In this document: positions 46,855 through 58,053 of the stretch, piece by piece
How positions within the stretch are numbered: the first letter of the stretch is position 1
Layout of the letters: each line of letters begins with the position of its first letter
From: Pogonophryne albipinna
Lineage: Eukaryota > Chordata > Actinopteri > Perciformes > Artedidraconidae
Assembly (NCBI GenBank): GCA_028583405.1
Contig: CM053249.1
Span: 37,735,686 to 37,799,685 of the forward strand
Direction: 5' to 3'
DNA length: 64,000 nucleotides
Position numbers and translations under genes: made by a program
The notes under the pieces: generated by a model
The model's database searches: none
What the model was told of the DNA's origin: nothing
The model's input: only the letters and a program-made list of their open reading frames with translations

Positions 46855-47329
46855 TGTAGTGGAATTTTTTATCTTGCGTATATGCTTAAACCAAATGCTT
46901 CTCATAACATTGTCTAAAACACCTATATGTGCAGTTTTATTCTCATACTCTAATGTGGGTTTTTATTCCCAAGCGCTTCAAGGCCACATAGCTGATTGTT
47001 AGACTAGGGTGAGACTCACACAAAGTCACACGAGAACTTCCCTGGTTCTGAGACACTATCTACAGCTCAAGGACAGGGGTCTAATAACAATGAGACCGTG
47101 TGAAGACAGATTTCTGAACTTCCCTCCCTTTCCTGTATATAAGCTTTGCTATTATATTGAACTGCACACACTCCTGCAGACTATCCTATACTCTGTGAGA
47201 CCTGTGACTTTGTATTGCGTTTTATGTATTTGAAAATTCACCAGAAAGACAATTCTGTCCGTTTCACCATTTATTTGTTTAACCACTCTGACTTGTACTC
47301 TCCAGTATTGGGCTTGGATTTCCATAACA
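46855..47329 (+). repeat. 5' LTR of the endogenous retrovirus
   Basis: 475 bp, TGTAGTGG to CATAACA. It differs from the 3' LTR at about ten bases plus a 10-bp deletion around 47238 that removes the AATAAA seen in the 3' LTR. TATATAAG near 47136-47143 is a likely promoter TATA box. Confidence 0.92.
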
Positions 47330-47331
47330 AT

Positions 47332-47350
47332 TGGCGTCACGAATAGGATC
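47332..47350 (+). other. Candidate primer-binding site
   Basis: TGGCGTCACGAATAGGATC begins two bases after the LTR. A TGG start at this spacing is usual for a tRNA primer site. I cannot name the tRNA from memory with confidence. Confidence 0.6.
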
Positions 47351-47742
47351 TCTGCAAGTTCGATTGGGGACACCTACGGACGCTGGGGGTCGTTGCAGGA
47401 TCTTCGGATTCTCCTCTACCTCGACAGAAACCGTACGGGACGAGAGGACCTGCGCCAGGGGTGGAACCGATTGACTTCACGAGATCCAACAAACTCAAAA
47501 GGCTTTCAATACTCGGTGAGATGTACAGTGTCTAAATTGTTTAAAGTTAAATGTAATTAAACTCCATGACATCTATGAGAGGGACTGCTCGAAAGTAGGA
47601 TATTTGGGATATCCGTCGTAGCCTGGGTTTACGATCCGTTTTTGTGTGATTTGTACGAGAACAAATATCACATCACCGACGGGTGACAACGAGTGTTTTG
47701 ATAAACACGGAGTGTTTTAGGTAACACTTTAAAGACTTTGTT

Positions 47743-49391
47743 ATGGGAGCAAAGCAGAGTAGGAGGATTGTACCACCTCCTGAGGGTCGGATTGTAGATG
47801 TCATGCGAGCAAAACACGGTGAAAACAGTCTGTCTAAATTAAATATATGGACGGAAATGTTCGGATTTCCTAAGGGAGGTTCTTTGAGTAAATTAAAAAT
47901 CAAAAACCTAAGAGATAAATTACAAGAATGTGAGGATGGAATGAAAAAGAAGAGTAAAGGTAAAGTAAAAGACTGAGAAGAACTAGACACTCACAGAAAG
48001 TGTTTGAAATACTGGGAAGAGGAGGCAGAGTGCCGTGAAAGAAGGCAATTGGCCGCAGCAATAAAAAAGATACAGGCTGACGATAAGGAAGAGAAAAAGT
48101 GTTTTCTGTTTCCTCCCACGTATAAACCACACACTTCTCTCTATCCTCTTTGCACAGGCGTGGGGGACCCTCTCCTCGACTGTGGGTTTCCGTTCCCTCC
48201 CCTTCTTCCCCCCGTTCTACTGCCGGCTGAGGAAGCTGGTGCGGGGGCTGCTGCTGGAGAAGAGGTCCGCATACCGCCCCCCGCCGAAGCAGCTGCAGAG
48301 GAAGACAAACTGAGAGTGAGCAGAGACGAAGAGAGACAGAGAAAAGAGGATGAAAAAGAAAAGGCAGGACTGGAGAAGATCCGGGCCAAGGAAGAGAAAA
48401 AGGAAAGAGAAGCGAGGAAAGCAGAGGAATATAAAAGAAAGCACCTCCGCGGACAGGAGGACAACCAGGGGTACAACCAGAGCGACGAGGAGGACGAAGA
48501 GTTTAATCTCACCTGTCCCATGATCCAGGTGGCTGGACATGCCGTTACATCACTCGTCTACCGCCCATGGACCATATCAGAGATGAAAGAAATATCAAAG
48601 GATCACCTCCCAGATGTTGAGTTAGGAGGTGCTAAATTCGCTGTAGCACTCCGCATGTTCTGTAGACAATTCTCCCCCACCATGCCGGAGATAAAGAAAT
48701 TGTTGACTCTGAGAATGGGTCCGACACACGCCAGCCATTTCACCCATCTACTGGGAGGTTATCAGCGCATGAGGGCCACCAACTGGGAGGATGGCCTGAA
48801 TGTTGGCTACCGCGATGCTTTGACCACCCTCGAGGCCGAAATAACTACAAAGTTCCCCGCCAAAGTCGACATGTCAAGGATCTATGCATGCAAGCAGAAC
48901 CCGGAGGAAACAGTAAATGACTATTACCACCGCTTAGAACAAGTGTTCATCGAGAACAGCGGCATTATCAAACAAGAGGAAGGGGAACAAGCCGTATTAG
49001 GAGTCTGGGAGACACACCTCAGCAACGCTTTCCTCAACGGCCTATCCCCGGCTATTTCTGCAGCGGTGCAAAACTCCTGCATTGGTGTAATGGACGGTGC
49101 CTGGCTGGAAGAAATTCGCCGACATGCCGTGCATGCCGAGAAACGCCTCTCAGAAGAAAAAGCCAGTGTGGAAAAGAAACACCGCGACCGCAAAGACAAG
49201 GCCCAGCTGACCATGGTTCAGGCTGTTACAACCGCCTGGACCCAAAGTGATGGGAATCGAGGAGGACGGAGGATCACTGTTTTAACTGTGGGGAGACGAC
49301 TCATTGGATGGGTGATTGCCCACACGAAAAGAAGGAAAATAACTTTCAATCAAAGAAATCGCGCCATAACAAAGGCAATTCTTCAAACTGA
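47743..49391 (+). pseudogene. gag: Retroviral gag, broken
   Basis: Begins MGAKQS, a myristoylation signal for a matrix domain that would target membranes. An in-frame TGA at 47974-47976 interrupts it and the frame resumes immediately. A proline-rich stretch and a highly charged Glu/Lys/Arg segment precede a capsid-like region (about 48520-49210, including MSRIYACKQNPEETVNDYYH). Between about 49240 and 49270 the frame shifts by one. In the new frame a CCHC zinc knuckle is visible (CFNCGETTHWMGDC), which would bind viral RNA. The gene ends at TGA 49389-49391, in the same frame as the protease that follows. Confidence 0.87.
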
Positions 49392-49409
49392 CATCAGCTG
49401 AGGGAGGGA

Positions 49410-50441
49410 GTGGGGGAGGAAGGAATTCGGTCGGAGGAGACGGAACCACTGCCAGCAGCATCTAACCAGGGAAGTGACAAACACACACACATCATGCAGG
49501 CTATTGAGAAATTGGAAGATTTAGAGAAAATGTCTGTAATTGAAAAGGGTACATATTTGAAATATGACACTGAAACAGCATTTAAGAAATTTCCCACACT
49601 AACTTTAGCTATCATGGGGGTAAATGTTACATTTTTGGTTGATTCTGGAGCTACACACTCTGTGTTAAAAAGGGCAGATCTGCCAGATTGCAAATTTAGT
49701 GGAAGATGTATTCACTCAATCGGAGCAGCTGGGGTAACTGTGAAGGAGAAGTTTTCGATATCACTTCAGTGTAAAGATAACGGTGATGACAGTCATCCAT
49801 TTCCCACATCAGTCAAACACAGTTTCATTTTATCATCGGTCTGCCCAATAAATTTACTGGGCAGAGATCTGATTCTCCGGTTCGGCTTAGACCTCATTTC
49901 CACAAATGAGGGTCTTAAAGTCCGACGGCCATCAACATTGATGGTTCAGAACCCCACATTTGATGATAAAGAACTGCTGAATGTGTACCAATGGCTGTTG
50001 ACATATCCTGATTCTCAGGAGTTGTTGCGTTTGACTCATCAGCGTGTTTTTCCACCTGCTGTGTTCATGGAGACTTCTCATTTGCATTGTACTGCTAACG
50101 TGGTTGATGAACCATGTAAAGACTATGATGAGAGTTTTCTGCTGGAATGCCTGAATGATGAGCTCATGCTTAAAACTATGTATTGGAATTCGCTGTGCAG
50201 CGGTATTTCTGTTACACTCACACCCACACAACACAAGCTGTATCAAATCCCAGGGGCGGTCCCACACATTTCACTAGTCAGGGGCCCCACTGATAAATGG
50301 AGAGATTTGGGTCCAATCGTTAAAGACTGGGAATCTAGTACTGATTGGACTAGCACAGACGACCTGCTGATTGAGTATCCTCATCACATGACGTGTTTAA
50401 GTACAGCATCAACTGCTCAGTTCATGTACTGCGCTCACTGA
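49410..50441 (+). pseudogene. pro: Retroviral protease and pol linker
   Basis: An aspartic protease domain with the active-site segment FLVDSGATHSVL and the later LLGRDLILRFG typical of retroviral proteases. It would cleave Gag and Gag-Pol. The open frame continues about 170 residues into the region before RT and then loses frame near 50430. The frame is continuous with the stop at 49389, which separates it from gag; the ATG at 49410 is probably not the natural start. Confidence 0.85.
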
Positions 50442-51535
50442 CTATCACAGGCAATGATGACTATGTTAACCCCGTTGCTGAGATGCCGGAGTTCTCATTT
50501 TTCAGTCATATTTCTGAGCTCCCTGACGCGCTAAAAACAGTGCCTCAAACACTGTAGGCAGCCCATAAATATGACGTAGGGTTGATTCGCTCTGCGGAGC
50601 CTGTAGTTATCACTCCTAAGTCCACGTTCCGTCCAAATCAACCCCAGTACCCATTGAAACGTGAAGCTGTTGATGGCATTCGGCCAGTGTTTACCGCTCT
50701 GCTTAAACAAGGGGTAATTATTCCGTGTAAAGATTCACCGGTCCGCACTCCAGTGTTTCCTGTCAAAAAGATCAGAGACAAACCTCCTGACGAGTGGAGA
50801 TTTGTCCAGGATTTACGAGCTGTAAATGCAGCTGTGCACGCCCGTGCGCCGCACGTCCCAAATCCTTATCTGATTCTTTCCCAAGTTCCAGCCTCTGCAG
50901 CATTTTTTACTGTCATTGACCTCTCAAATGCATTTTTCAGTGTCCCTGTACACAAAGACAGCCAATTCTGGTTTGCATTTGAATATGATGGTAAACCTTA
51001 CACATTCACACGTTTGTGTCAAGGCTACTGTGAATCTCCTACTGTGTACAACCAGGCATTGTGTACAAGTTTGGCCTCTCTCCAAGTTTCTAAAGGCACT
51101 GCTCTCATCCAGTATGTTGATGACCTCATGATTTGCGCACCCACAGCAGAACAGTGTGAGGCTGATACTATTGCTTTGTTAATGCACCTCGCAGACGAGG
51201 GCCACAAGGCCAGTTTGTCAAAACTCCAATATGTACAAAGAACAGTTACATTTTTGGGTCATGTCATTTCAGGAGAGGGGAAAACGCTTTCAGATAAGCG
51301 TATTGCATCATTGGCTGCTCTGCCAAAACCTATCACTAAGCGACAGATGATGTCATTTTTGGGTTTTTGTTCATACTGCAGGTCATTCATTCCAAACTAT
51401 TCTCCAATCGAGTTGCCACTGCGTACTATCACGCACGTCAATGGTTTGAAACCTACAGATCACCTTATATGGACACCGGAAGCCGACGAAGCCTTCATTA
51501 ATATGAAGCTGGCTCTCCAATCCCCACGACTCTAA
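50442..51535 (+). pseudogene. pol: Retroviral reverse transcriptase
   Basis: RT domain with EWRFVQDLRAVN, FTVIDLSNAFFSVP, LCQGYCESPTVYNQAL and the catalytic YVDDLM; the last, with V in the second position, is usual for gamma-type retroviruses. A TAG at 50555-50557 interrupts the frame just before the domain, probably at a former tryptophan. After MKLALQSP the frame is lost at about 51525 through a one-base change. It copies viral RNA into DNA. Confidence 0.9.
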
Positions 51536-52390
51536 GTCTACCTGATCACACCAAACCTTTCACTCAGGCAGTGGATGAACGACATGGGTGTATGACCTCA
51601 GTTCTCCTTCAAGATCATGGAGGAAAACAGAGGCCTGTTGCCTATTTTTCCTCCAAGCTAGATCCTGTAGCTGCTGGCCTGCCTAAATGTCTCCGTGCAG
51701 TAGCTGCTGCTGAGAAAGCGCTAAACTCCTCACGTGACATTGTGGGATATGCACCTTTGACCCTGTTAGTTCCACATGCTGTTTCACTCATCCTCTGTGA
51801 ACAGAGAACATCACACCTCTCTGCTGCACGTTACCTTAGGTATCACACATGCCTGTTGGACATGCCTAATGTTTATGTCAAACGATGTAACACTCTGAAT
51901 CCAGCGTCTCTTATGCCTTTGCCTGAAGACGGTGACGAACACGACCGTGTTGCCGAACTTTCCATTGTGTGCACACCTAGACCGGACTTAAAAGACGTTC
52001 CTCTGACAAACGCTGACCTCATTTTGTATGTTGATGGGTCTGCCTTTCGCGACCAAGGGGGCACTAATCGGGTGGGTTTTTCTGTTGTTTCAGATTCTGC
52101 TGTACTCCGTTCTGGACCGCTTCCATGTCACCTCTCAGCACAAGCAGCAGAGCTCATCGCACTAACTGAAGCCTGCACGTTTGCAGAAGGCAAAACCGTG
52201 ACTATTTACACTGACTCACGCTATGCTTTTGGGGTAGTACACGATTTTGGGGCAATTTGGAAGTGTAGACAATTTCTGAAATCTGATGGCAAACCAGTAC
52301 TTAACCATGTACTGGTTGCAGGCTTACTAGACGCCATTCTGCTCCCATCTGAAGTTGCAGTCTGTAAATGTGCCAAAAAAAAAAGGCACT
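51536..52390 (+). pseudogene. pol: RT connection and RNase H
   Basis: A different frame from the RT. It begins [17 protein letters not shown] (connection), then the RNase H domain with catalytic acids in [19 protein letters not shown] and [10 protein letters not shown]. Ends in an A-run at 52371-52384 where the reading slips into the integrase remnant. RNase H removes the RNA strand during reverse transcription. Confidence 0.87.
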
Positions 52391-53051
52391 ACTGAGGGAA
52401 ATCATTCCTAGATGGGGACTACCAGACAAAATTTCTAGCGACAACGGTTCACATTTTGCTAATGAGGCCATTACGCAGATAGGAGAATACATGGGCATGG
52501 ACATCAGAAAGCATTGTGCGTATCATCCACAGAGTGGGGGTGGGGTGGAAAGAGAGAACGGCACAATAAAAAACAAACTAGCAAAATGCTGTGCAGACAC
52601 AGGTCTGTCATGGACACAAGCTCTGCCCATTGTGTTGATGTACATGCGGATGCGGAAAAGAAGGAGGAGTCAACTCAGCCCATTTGAAATCCTTTTTGGG
52701 GCTCCTCCACAGATTGGACTCAAGGCTCCAGGATGTCCTCTTCCCTCCACAACTTTGTGTGAGGATGCTATGTTGTCATATTGTGTTAACCTGTCATCCA
52801 CTTTAGCAGACATCCGACGTCAGGTAGCCGCAGCCTTACCTACCCCTGCCACTGGTCCACTTCACCATCTCCAACCCGGCGACTTCGTGCTGGTCAAGGA
52901 TTTCCGGAAAAAGAGCTGGAATTCCAATCGTTGGCAAGGTCCCTACCAGGTGCTTCTCGTCACCCAGACGGCGGTCAAGGTCGCTGAGAGAGCTACGTGG
53001 GTCCACGCCAGCCACTGCAAGGTCGTAGTCACAGGAAAGGAGAAACGGTAG
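52391..53051 (+). pseudogene. pol: Integrase, C-terminal part only
   Basis: Starts within the catalytic core (KISSDNGSHFANEA carries the second acidic residue, ERENGTIKNK the glutamate) and runs through a C-terminal SH3-like region (LQPGDFVLVKDF, RWQGPYQVLLV) to a stop at 53049. The HHCC zinc domain and first catalytic aspartate are missing; RNase H is joined directly to the core at the A-run. It could not integrate DNA. Confidence 0.88.
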
Positions 53052-53305
53052 AAACGGGGATGACAACAAGTGACGTGTCCTAGTCACCAACGGAAGATGA
53101 CAACAAGTGACGTGTCCTAGTCACCACCAGCACCACACTTGCACTACATACACCAAAACAAAACACACACTACACACAAGGTGTCACGAGCGAGTGCCAG
53201 CTGAGCGGTTCCATATGCTCTCTGGTTCCTCGTTTGTGTTATCGGTGTGCGGAGTCTGACTGTCCGTGTCACAAAATCGACCGAGGGAATACACACACAC
53301 ACCCC

Positions 53306-55484
53306 ATGGAGCATTCCCGCCTCGTGATGAGGGCTCGCCTGGAAAGAAGACAACGCAACCGTGAGCAATGTGGAAAGTGCGGATACTACTGGAGAGCCTG
53401 GACAATCATAGAATGGTTCCTCTGCATACTTGCCATGATAGTTGTGTTAGGACTAGTCCTATATTTTATGTATCCATGGTCAGCACACAGCATGTCAGCC
53501 AAAATCGAGGTATCTAAGAGGTACATGGGGAAAGCAGGGCGAACCACATGGGCAGAGGGGCTGGTCAAGACAGGGATTGGTAACATTACTCTAAGGGATG
53601 GGGTAGATAGCACAGTGCAGTTAGACCCGTGCGACTACATGCATTGCCCCGACCCTAAGAAACTGGGGTGGGCAGACGCCTACATATGCTATGTCGAAGA
53701 TGACAGTCACACCGCCACTCACTGCTCGGGGGGGCTGGGCTTTTGTTTTATGGACCACCGCGTACACCGATTGGGGTTATACCCTATGGGACGACAAAAC
53801 AAACATCAAAGGGAGATTGTCTATCTCCAAGGTCAATTCATCGAGCCCCGTTATCCTGTTGCAACTACAGGCTGCCCAGATATCAGACAGGGGTTATTGT
53901 GTTGTCTGTATGTATGTATCCGGCGCCGACCCGTGTGGCACATTTTACATAGACATTGCGCCCAAAACTCAGACCCCCGAACCAGAGAGAAAGGGTAAGC
54001 AGCCTTTGACGCAACTGTTGACATCCATAGGTACATCTACATTTCTAAAACGTAACCTATACATAGGCAATAACGACCATAGCAACATTGATGTGGTTCA
54101 GACCAGTAATGGGATCACCGGTAACGTCTGGTGGCACACTCTGAGATCATTCTTGCAGGCCGCAGGACAAAATGGGTCATGTTATGCATGCACCCTTTTC
54201 CCCCAGGACTCATCAATGTCCGTGCCAGTTCGTCCGCGCTCTCTGACCCAGGTTGAACACCTCTGCGCGTTTATGGCTATGACAAGGCCCATCAAGGGTG
54301 AAGACCGCGTAACCGAGTGGCGTTATGCCAGGCCGCTTCCCCCACCATATACTAATCGGTCTAACTCCCCTTTGCGTGCATCTACGTTTGATATCACATA
54401 CGCAAAGTACCAACCCGTGAGCCATGTGCACCCCAGCCATTTGAGAGGGATGAAACACACACTCTGCATCCAGAGAGTGTACCACAAGACGTCTCTTACA
54501 CCACCTTATTTTTTCCTAGGCACTACTACTGGTTGTACTCGTATCCTACGGAACACGTGCAGTTACGGTGTTTACAATAGCTCGTATTGTCGCATATTCG
54601 GGGTCTCTGGAAGAATCCTTTCTAACGTAGCATTCCCTGATGTTAACCATATTTCCCTCCAACTGGCCTGGCCCAGTGATGCTGGGTTCAGCGCGCCACA
54701 AGATTACGTTTGGTTGTGCGGCGACAAGCTCTATCAAGTTCTGGCTCCCCTCTGGATAGGTACATGCACTCTAGTGGATTTGAATCCAGCAGTCACTGTC
54801 CTCACGTCCTTAATGTACACGACACATCATTACCCAGAGTTCCAACACCCCGACCACCACAAGGTAAAAAGAGATCTGACGTCCGCTGGAGCTAAATTCA
54901 TTGGCGGCCTGTTCCCATGGTGGGGTACAGTAAACAATGCCCATAACATAGATACCTTACACGTTCGGCTAGAGAACCTCACTTACGAGACGACGCAAGG
55001 CTTCCAGGCATTGACCCCATTCATAATAGCCTCTAGGAACATGCTCATGCAGCACCAATTTGCTCTTGACCTTTTGTTCGCCTCAAAGGGTGGCCTGTGT
55101 CATGTGATCGGTGACTCATGTTGCACTTACATCCCCGACGCCACCAAGAACATCACGGACACCGTGCTGCATCTTAACAACCTGTTAGCCGACATGAAAG
55201 CGGATGACATATCCAACACAGGGGGCTGGGACTGGTGGTCCTGGCTTACATCAGGCGGGTGGGAAGCATGGCTGGCTAGGATAGTTACACCTGTGGCGAT
55301 CATTTTCGGCCTATTAATCAGTTGTACCTGTTTGATTATCCCAATACTGAAGAAGTGCGTTTCCAGCATGGTATCCTCAGCTTTCGTTCAGTATACTGCT
55401 ATTCCATTACACGGCAATCCTTTGCGCCACAGTGGGATAGACCAGATAGAATCAGAAGAGTCTGATTCCGACACTACAATGTAA
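53306..55484 (+). pseudogene. env: Retroviral envelope gene, frameshifted
   Basis: The first part (ATG at 53306) encodes a basic leader of about 32 residues with CGKCGYYW, then a hydrophobic segment (IIEWFLCILAMIVVLGLVLY), an uncleaved-type leader or signal anchor, and the start of the surface subunit. A run of seven G at 53728-53734 marks a frame change; the second frame carries the rest to TAA-type end at 55484. A KVKR cleavage motif near 54868 precedes the transmembrane subunit, with a CHVIGDSCC (CX6CC) motif and a membrane anchor (TPVAIIFGLLISCTCLIIPI). The role would be attachment and fusion; this copy is interrupted. Confidence 0.87.
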
Positions 55485-55660
55485 TCCATGTGAATCCTCC
55501 TTTTATGCTTACATTATATTGGAGTCTGTCCTCCACAAAAACAGCCAGTTTTCTATGATATATTTGTGATGTGTTTACTTAAACCAGCGATGGAGTGTAT
55601 TCATTGATGTGTTATATCAGTCTATCCTGTCATTTGTTATTTTTCATTGATCAAGTATGA

Positions 55661-55674
55661 TCAAAAGGGGAGAA
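55661..55674 (+). other. Polypurine tract
   Basis: The purine run TCAAAAGGGGAGAA lies immediately before the 3' LTR (TGTAGTGG), the place where plus-strand DNA synthesis is primed. Confidence 0.8.
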
Positions 55675-56159
55675 TGTAGTGGAAATTGTTATCTTGCGTA
55701 TATGCTTAAACCAAATGCTTCTCATAACATTGTCTAAAACACCTATATGTGCTGTTTTATTCTCATACTCTAATGTGGGTTTTTATTCCTAAGCGCTTCA
55801 AGGCCACATAGCTGATTGTTAGACTAGGGTGAGACTCACACAAAGTCACACGAGAACTTCCCTGGTTCTGAGACACTATCTACAGCTCAAGGACAGGGGT
55901 CTAATAACAATGAGACCGTGTGAATACAGATTTCTGAACTTCCCTCCCTTTCCTGTATATAAGCTTTGCTATTATATTGAACTGCGCACACTCCTGCAGA
56001 CTATCCTATACTCTGTGAGACATGTGACTTTGTATTGCGTTTTATGTATTTGAAGCTTCAAATAAATTAACCTAGAAAGACAACTCTGTCCGTTTCACAT
56101 TTATTTGTTTAACCACTCTGACTTGTACTCTCCGGTATTGGGCTTGGATTTCCATAACA
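55675..56159 (+). repeat. 3' LTR of the endogenous retrovirus
   Basis: 485 bp, TGTAGTGG to CATAACA. Retains AATAAA at about 56061-56066, absent from the 5' LTR. The R/U5 boundary is probably shortly downstream. Confidence 0.92.
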
Positions 56160-56164
56160 CGTCC

Positions 56165-56305
56165 CTCCAGTAAAAAAATCCCCACTACACCACTGGTCAG
56201 GGACACAACAACATGCTGACGGCAGTGGGTTTTGAACCTGTGACCATCTGATTTGACCATCTGATCCCCATACCAAGGCTCTATCCACTGCGCCACACGC
56301 CTCCA
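56165..56305 (-). mobile_element. tRNA-derived SINE head
   Basis: On the minus strand TGGCGCAGTGG (box A) is followed after about 60 bases by GGTTCAAAACCC (box B), the two-part RNA polymerase III promoter of a tRNA-derived SINE. A short direct duplication (gatttgaccatctgat) lies between them. The body continues toward the retroviral 3' end and no poly(A) or LINE-type tail is evident. Confidence 0.65.
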
Positions 56306-56345
56306 GAATCAGAATACCTTTATTAGTCCAGAAAAAAATAGCCAA
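56305..56345 (-). repeat. Retroposon tail
   Basis: 'agaatcagaataccttta' and 'ttagtcc' are the antisense form of a widespread teleost retroposon 3' end. Nothing more of the element can be seen. Confidence 0.35.
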
Positions 56346-57146
56346 AGACAGCTTAATGTTACCTAAGAAGCATGCATAATAAGTATTAAAGATAACAAAA
56401 ATTATAATAAATAAGAGTTACAGAATTTAAAAACAAGGCAGTGAAACAAGGCAGTTTTGAACATTTGACAGATTTACGCTTAATTCTCTCAACAACAAAA
56501 AAAAGATACTGAAAGAGACACTTTATGTTTAAAAAGCTGACCACTACCATGAGTATTCGTCAAGCATCTGACTCTTAATGGCTGTTTGTCATTTTGAGGC
56601 TATTTCAGTGAAACAAGGCTGTTTTGAACATTTGACAGATTTATGCTTAATTCTCTCAAAAGGTTACCGAAAGATACACTTTTCTTTTTAAAAGCTGTCC
56701 ACTACCATGAAAGTACTGGAGACTGCCCCTGTCTTGTCACATAGATTATACTATCTGTGTCGTAGTAGAAAACTCTGTGCTGTCGAAAATACATCTACGA
56801 CTGTTAGTTACAGAGTTCTGAGGATTTAGCAGCCAGGTATATATTGCACAGTTATTAACGGCATATACAGGGCCGGCCTTGGCATAGGCTGTATAGGCTA
56901 ATGCTAAGGGTGCATCAATCAATGGGGGGAGCCGAAAATTGAAAAAAGAAGTTAGAAATTTAGTTTGTTTTTTTAAATAATGGTTTTAGTGTGCAATTAT
57001 AGGTTTTAATTTTGTATTTGTGTTAATTTAAAATAATTCAAACTCCCAAAAAACATATACAGCATTTATTAACATTGGAATTTACTGTGCAGATCTTCAT
57101 CTATTCTCTTATAGTATAAAATACTATATGACAGTAAAAAAAAGTT

Positions 57147-57775
57147 CCATCCATCCATCTTCTCCCGCTTATCCGTGGTCGGGTCCCGGGGGTAGCAGTT
57201 CCAGCAGAGAGCCCCAAACTTTCTTTTCCCTGGCCACATCAACCAGCTCTGACTGGGGGATCCCAAGGCGCTCCCAGGCCAGCGAAGAGATATAATCCCT
57301 CCACCTGGTCCTAGGTCTACCCCTTGGTCTCTTCCCAGCTGGACGTGCCTGGAACATCTCCCTAGGGAGGCACCCAGGTGGCATCCTAACTAGGTGCCCG
57401 AACCACCTCAACTGGCTCCTTTCGACGCGAAGGAGGAGCGGTTCAACTCTGAATCCCTCCCGGATGACTGAACTTCTCACCTTATCCCTAAGGGAGACAC
57501 CAGCCACCCTGCGGAGAAAACCCATCTCGGCCGCTTGTATCCGCGATCTCGTTCTTTTGGTCATGACCCATCCTTCATGACTAGAGGTGAGGGTAGGAAC
57601 GAAAATGGCCCGGTAGACAGAGAGCTTTGCCTTCTGGCTCAGCTCCCTTTTCGTCACAACGGTGCGGTAAAGCGACTGCAGTACCGCTCCCGTGGCTCCG
57701 ATTCTCCGGCCCATCTCACGCTCCATTGTTCCCTCACTCGAGAACAAGACCCCGAGATACTTGAACTCCTTCACT
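57147..57775 (-). mobile_element. Rex3 (RTE) LINE, 5'-truncated
   Basis: Open minus-strand frame 57774-57169 is the C-terminus of the RTE/Rex3 polymerase (FKYLGVLFSSEGTMEREM, RRVAGVSLRDKVRSSVIREG, GKRPRGRPRTRWRDYISSLA, SELVDVAREKKVW). The element ends with a short 3' UTR and a gatggatgg tail at 57147-57158, the usual Rex3 end. It inserted into the tandem-repeat field and cuts it at 57775. No intact upstream region. Confidence 0.93.
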
Positions 57776-57799
57776 TGGGGTTAGGGAATGTTCCGGTTT

Positions 57800-58053
57800 T
57801 ACAAAATGAAAATGTGTTTTATTTGTATTTTTTTGCATTCATATATGGTAATAGTATTGTAAACGAAACATTTAAAGTGTATCATGTGCTCTCATTGTAT
57901 GCTCTGGTTTTTTTTTTGGATGTAATGCATCTTTGTGTCAAAAAAACAGAGCATACAATGAGAGCACATTATACACTTTAAATGTTTCGTTTACAATACT
58001 ATTACTATATATGAATGCAAAAAAATACAAATAAAACACATTTTCATTTTGTA
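57800..58053. repeat. Long hairpin (inverted repeat)
   Basis: Arms 57800-57916 and 57938-58053 are near-perfect complements (acaaaatgaaaatgtgtttt versus its reverse complement at the far end), separated by about 21 bases containing gatgtaatgcatc. Transcripts of either strand would fold into a stem of about 115 bp. The right arm recurs alone at 58873-58985. Confidence 0.9.

Larger units (their letters stand above)
46855..56159 (+). mobile_element. Endogenous retrovirus, two LTRs, defective
   Basis: A 9.3-kb provirus flanked by the 4-bp duplication cgtc (46851-46854 and 56160-56163). Order: 5' LTR, primer-binding region, gag, protease, reverse transcriptase, RNase H, truncated integrase, env, polypurine tract, 3' LTR. 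The YVDD polymerase, a CX6CC motif in the transmembrane subunit and gag and pro in one frame across a stop suggest a gamma/epsilon-like (class I) fish retrovirus. Most frames are broken by stops or indels and integrase lacks its N-terminal half, so it is a dead copy. Confidence 0.93.

Noticed and set aside
48141..48540. Serine-rich minus-strand frames opposite gag
   Set aside because: Shadows of the Glu/Lys/Arg-rich gag segment on the other strand.
56210..56300. Functional tRNA gene on the minus strand
   Set aside because: Boxes A and B are present but the spacing and sequence do not fold into a tRNA cloverleaf that I can draw; a SINE head fits better.
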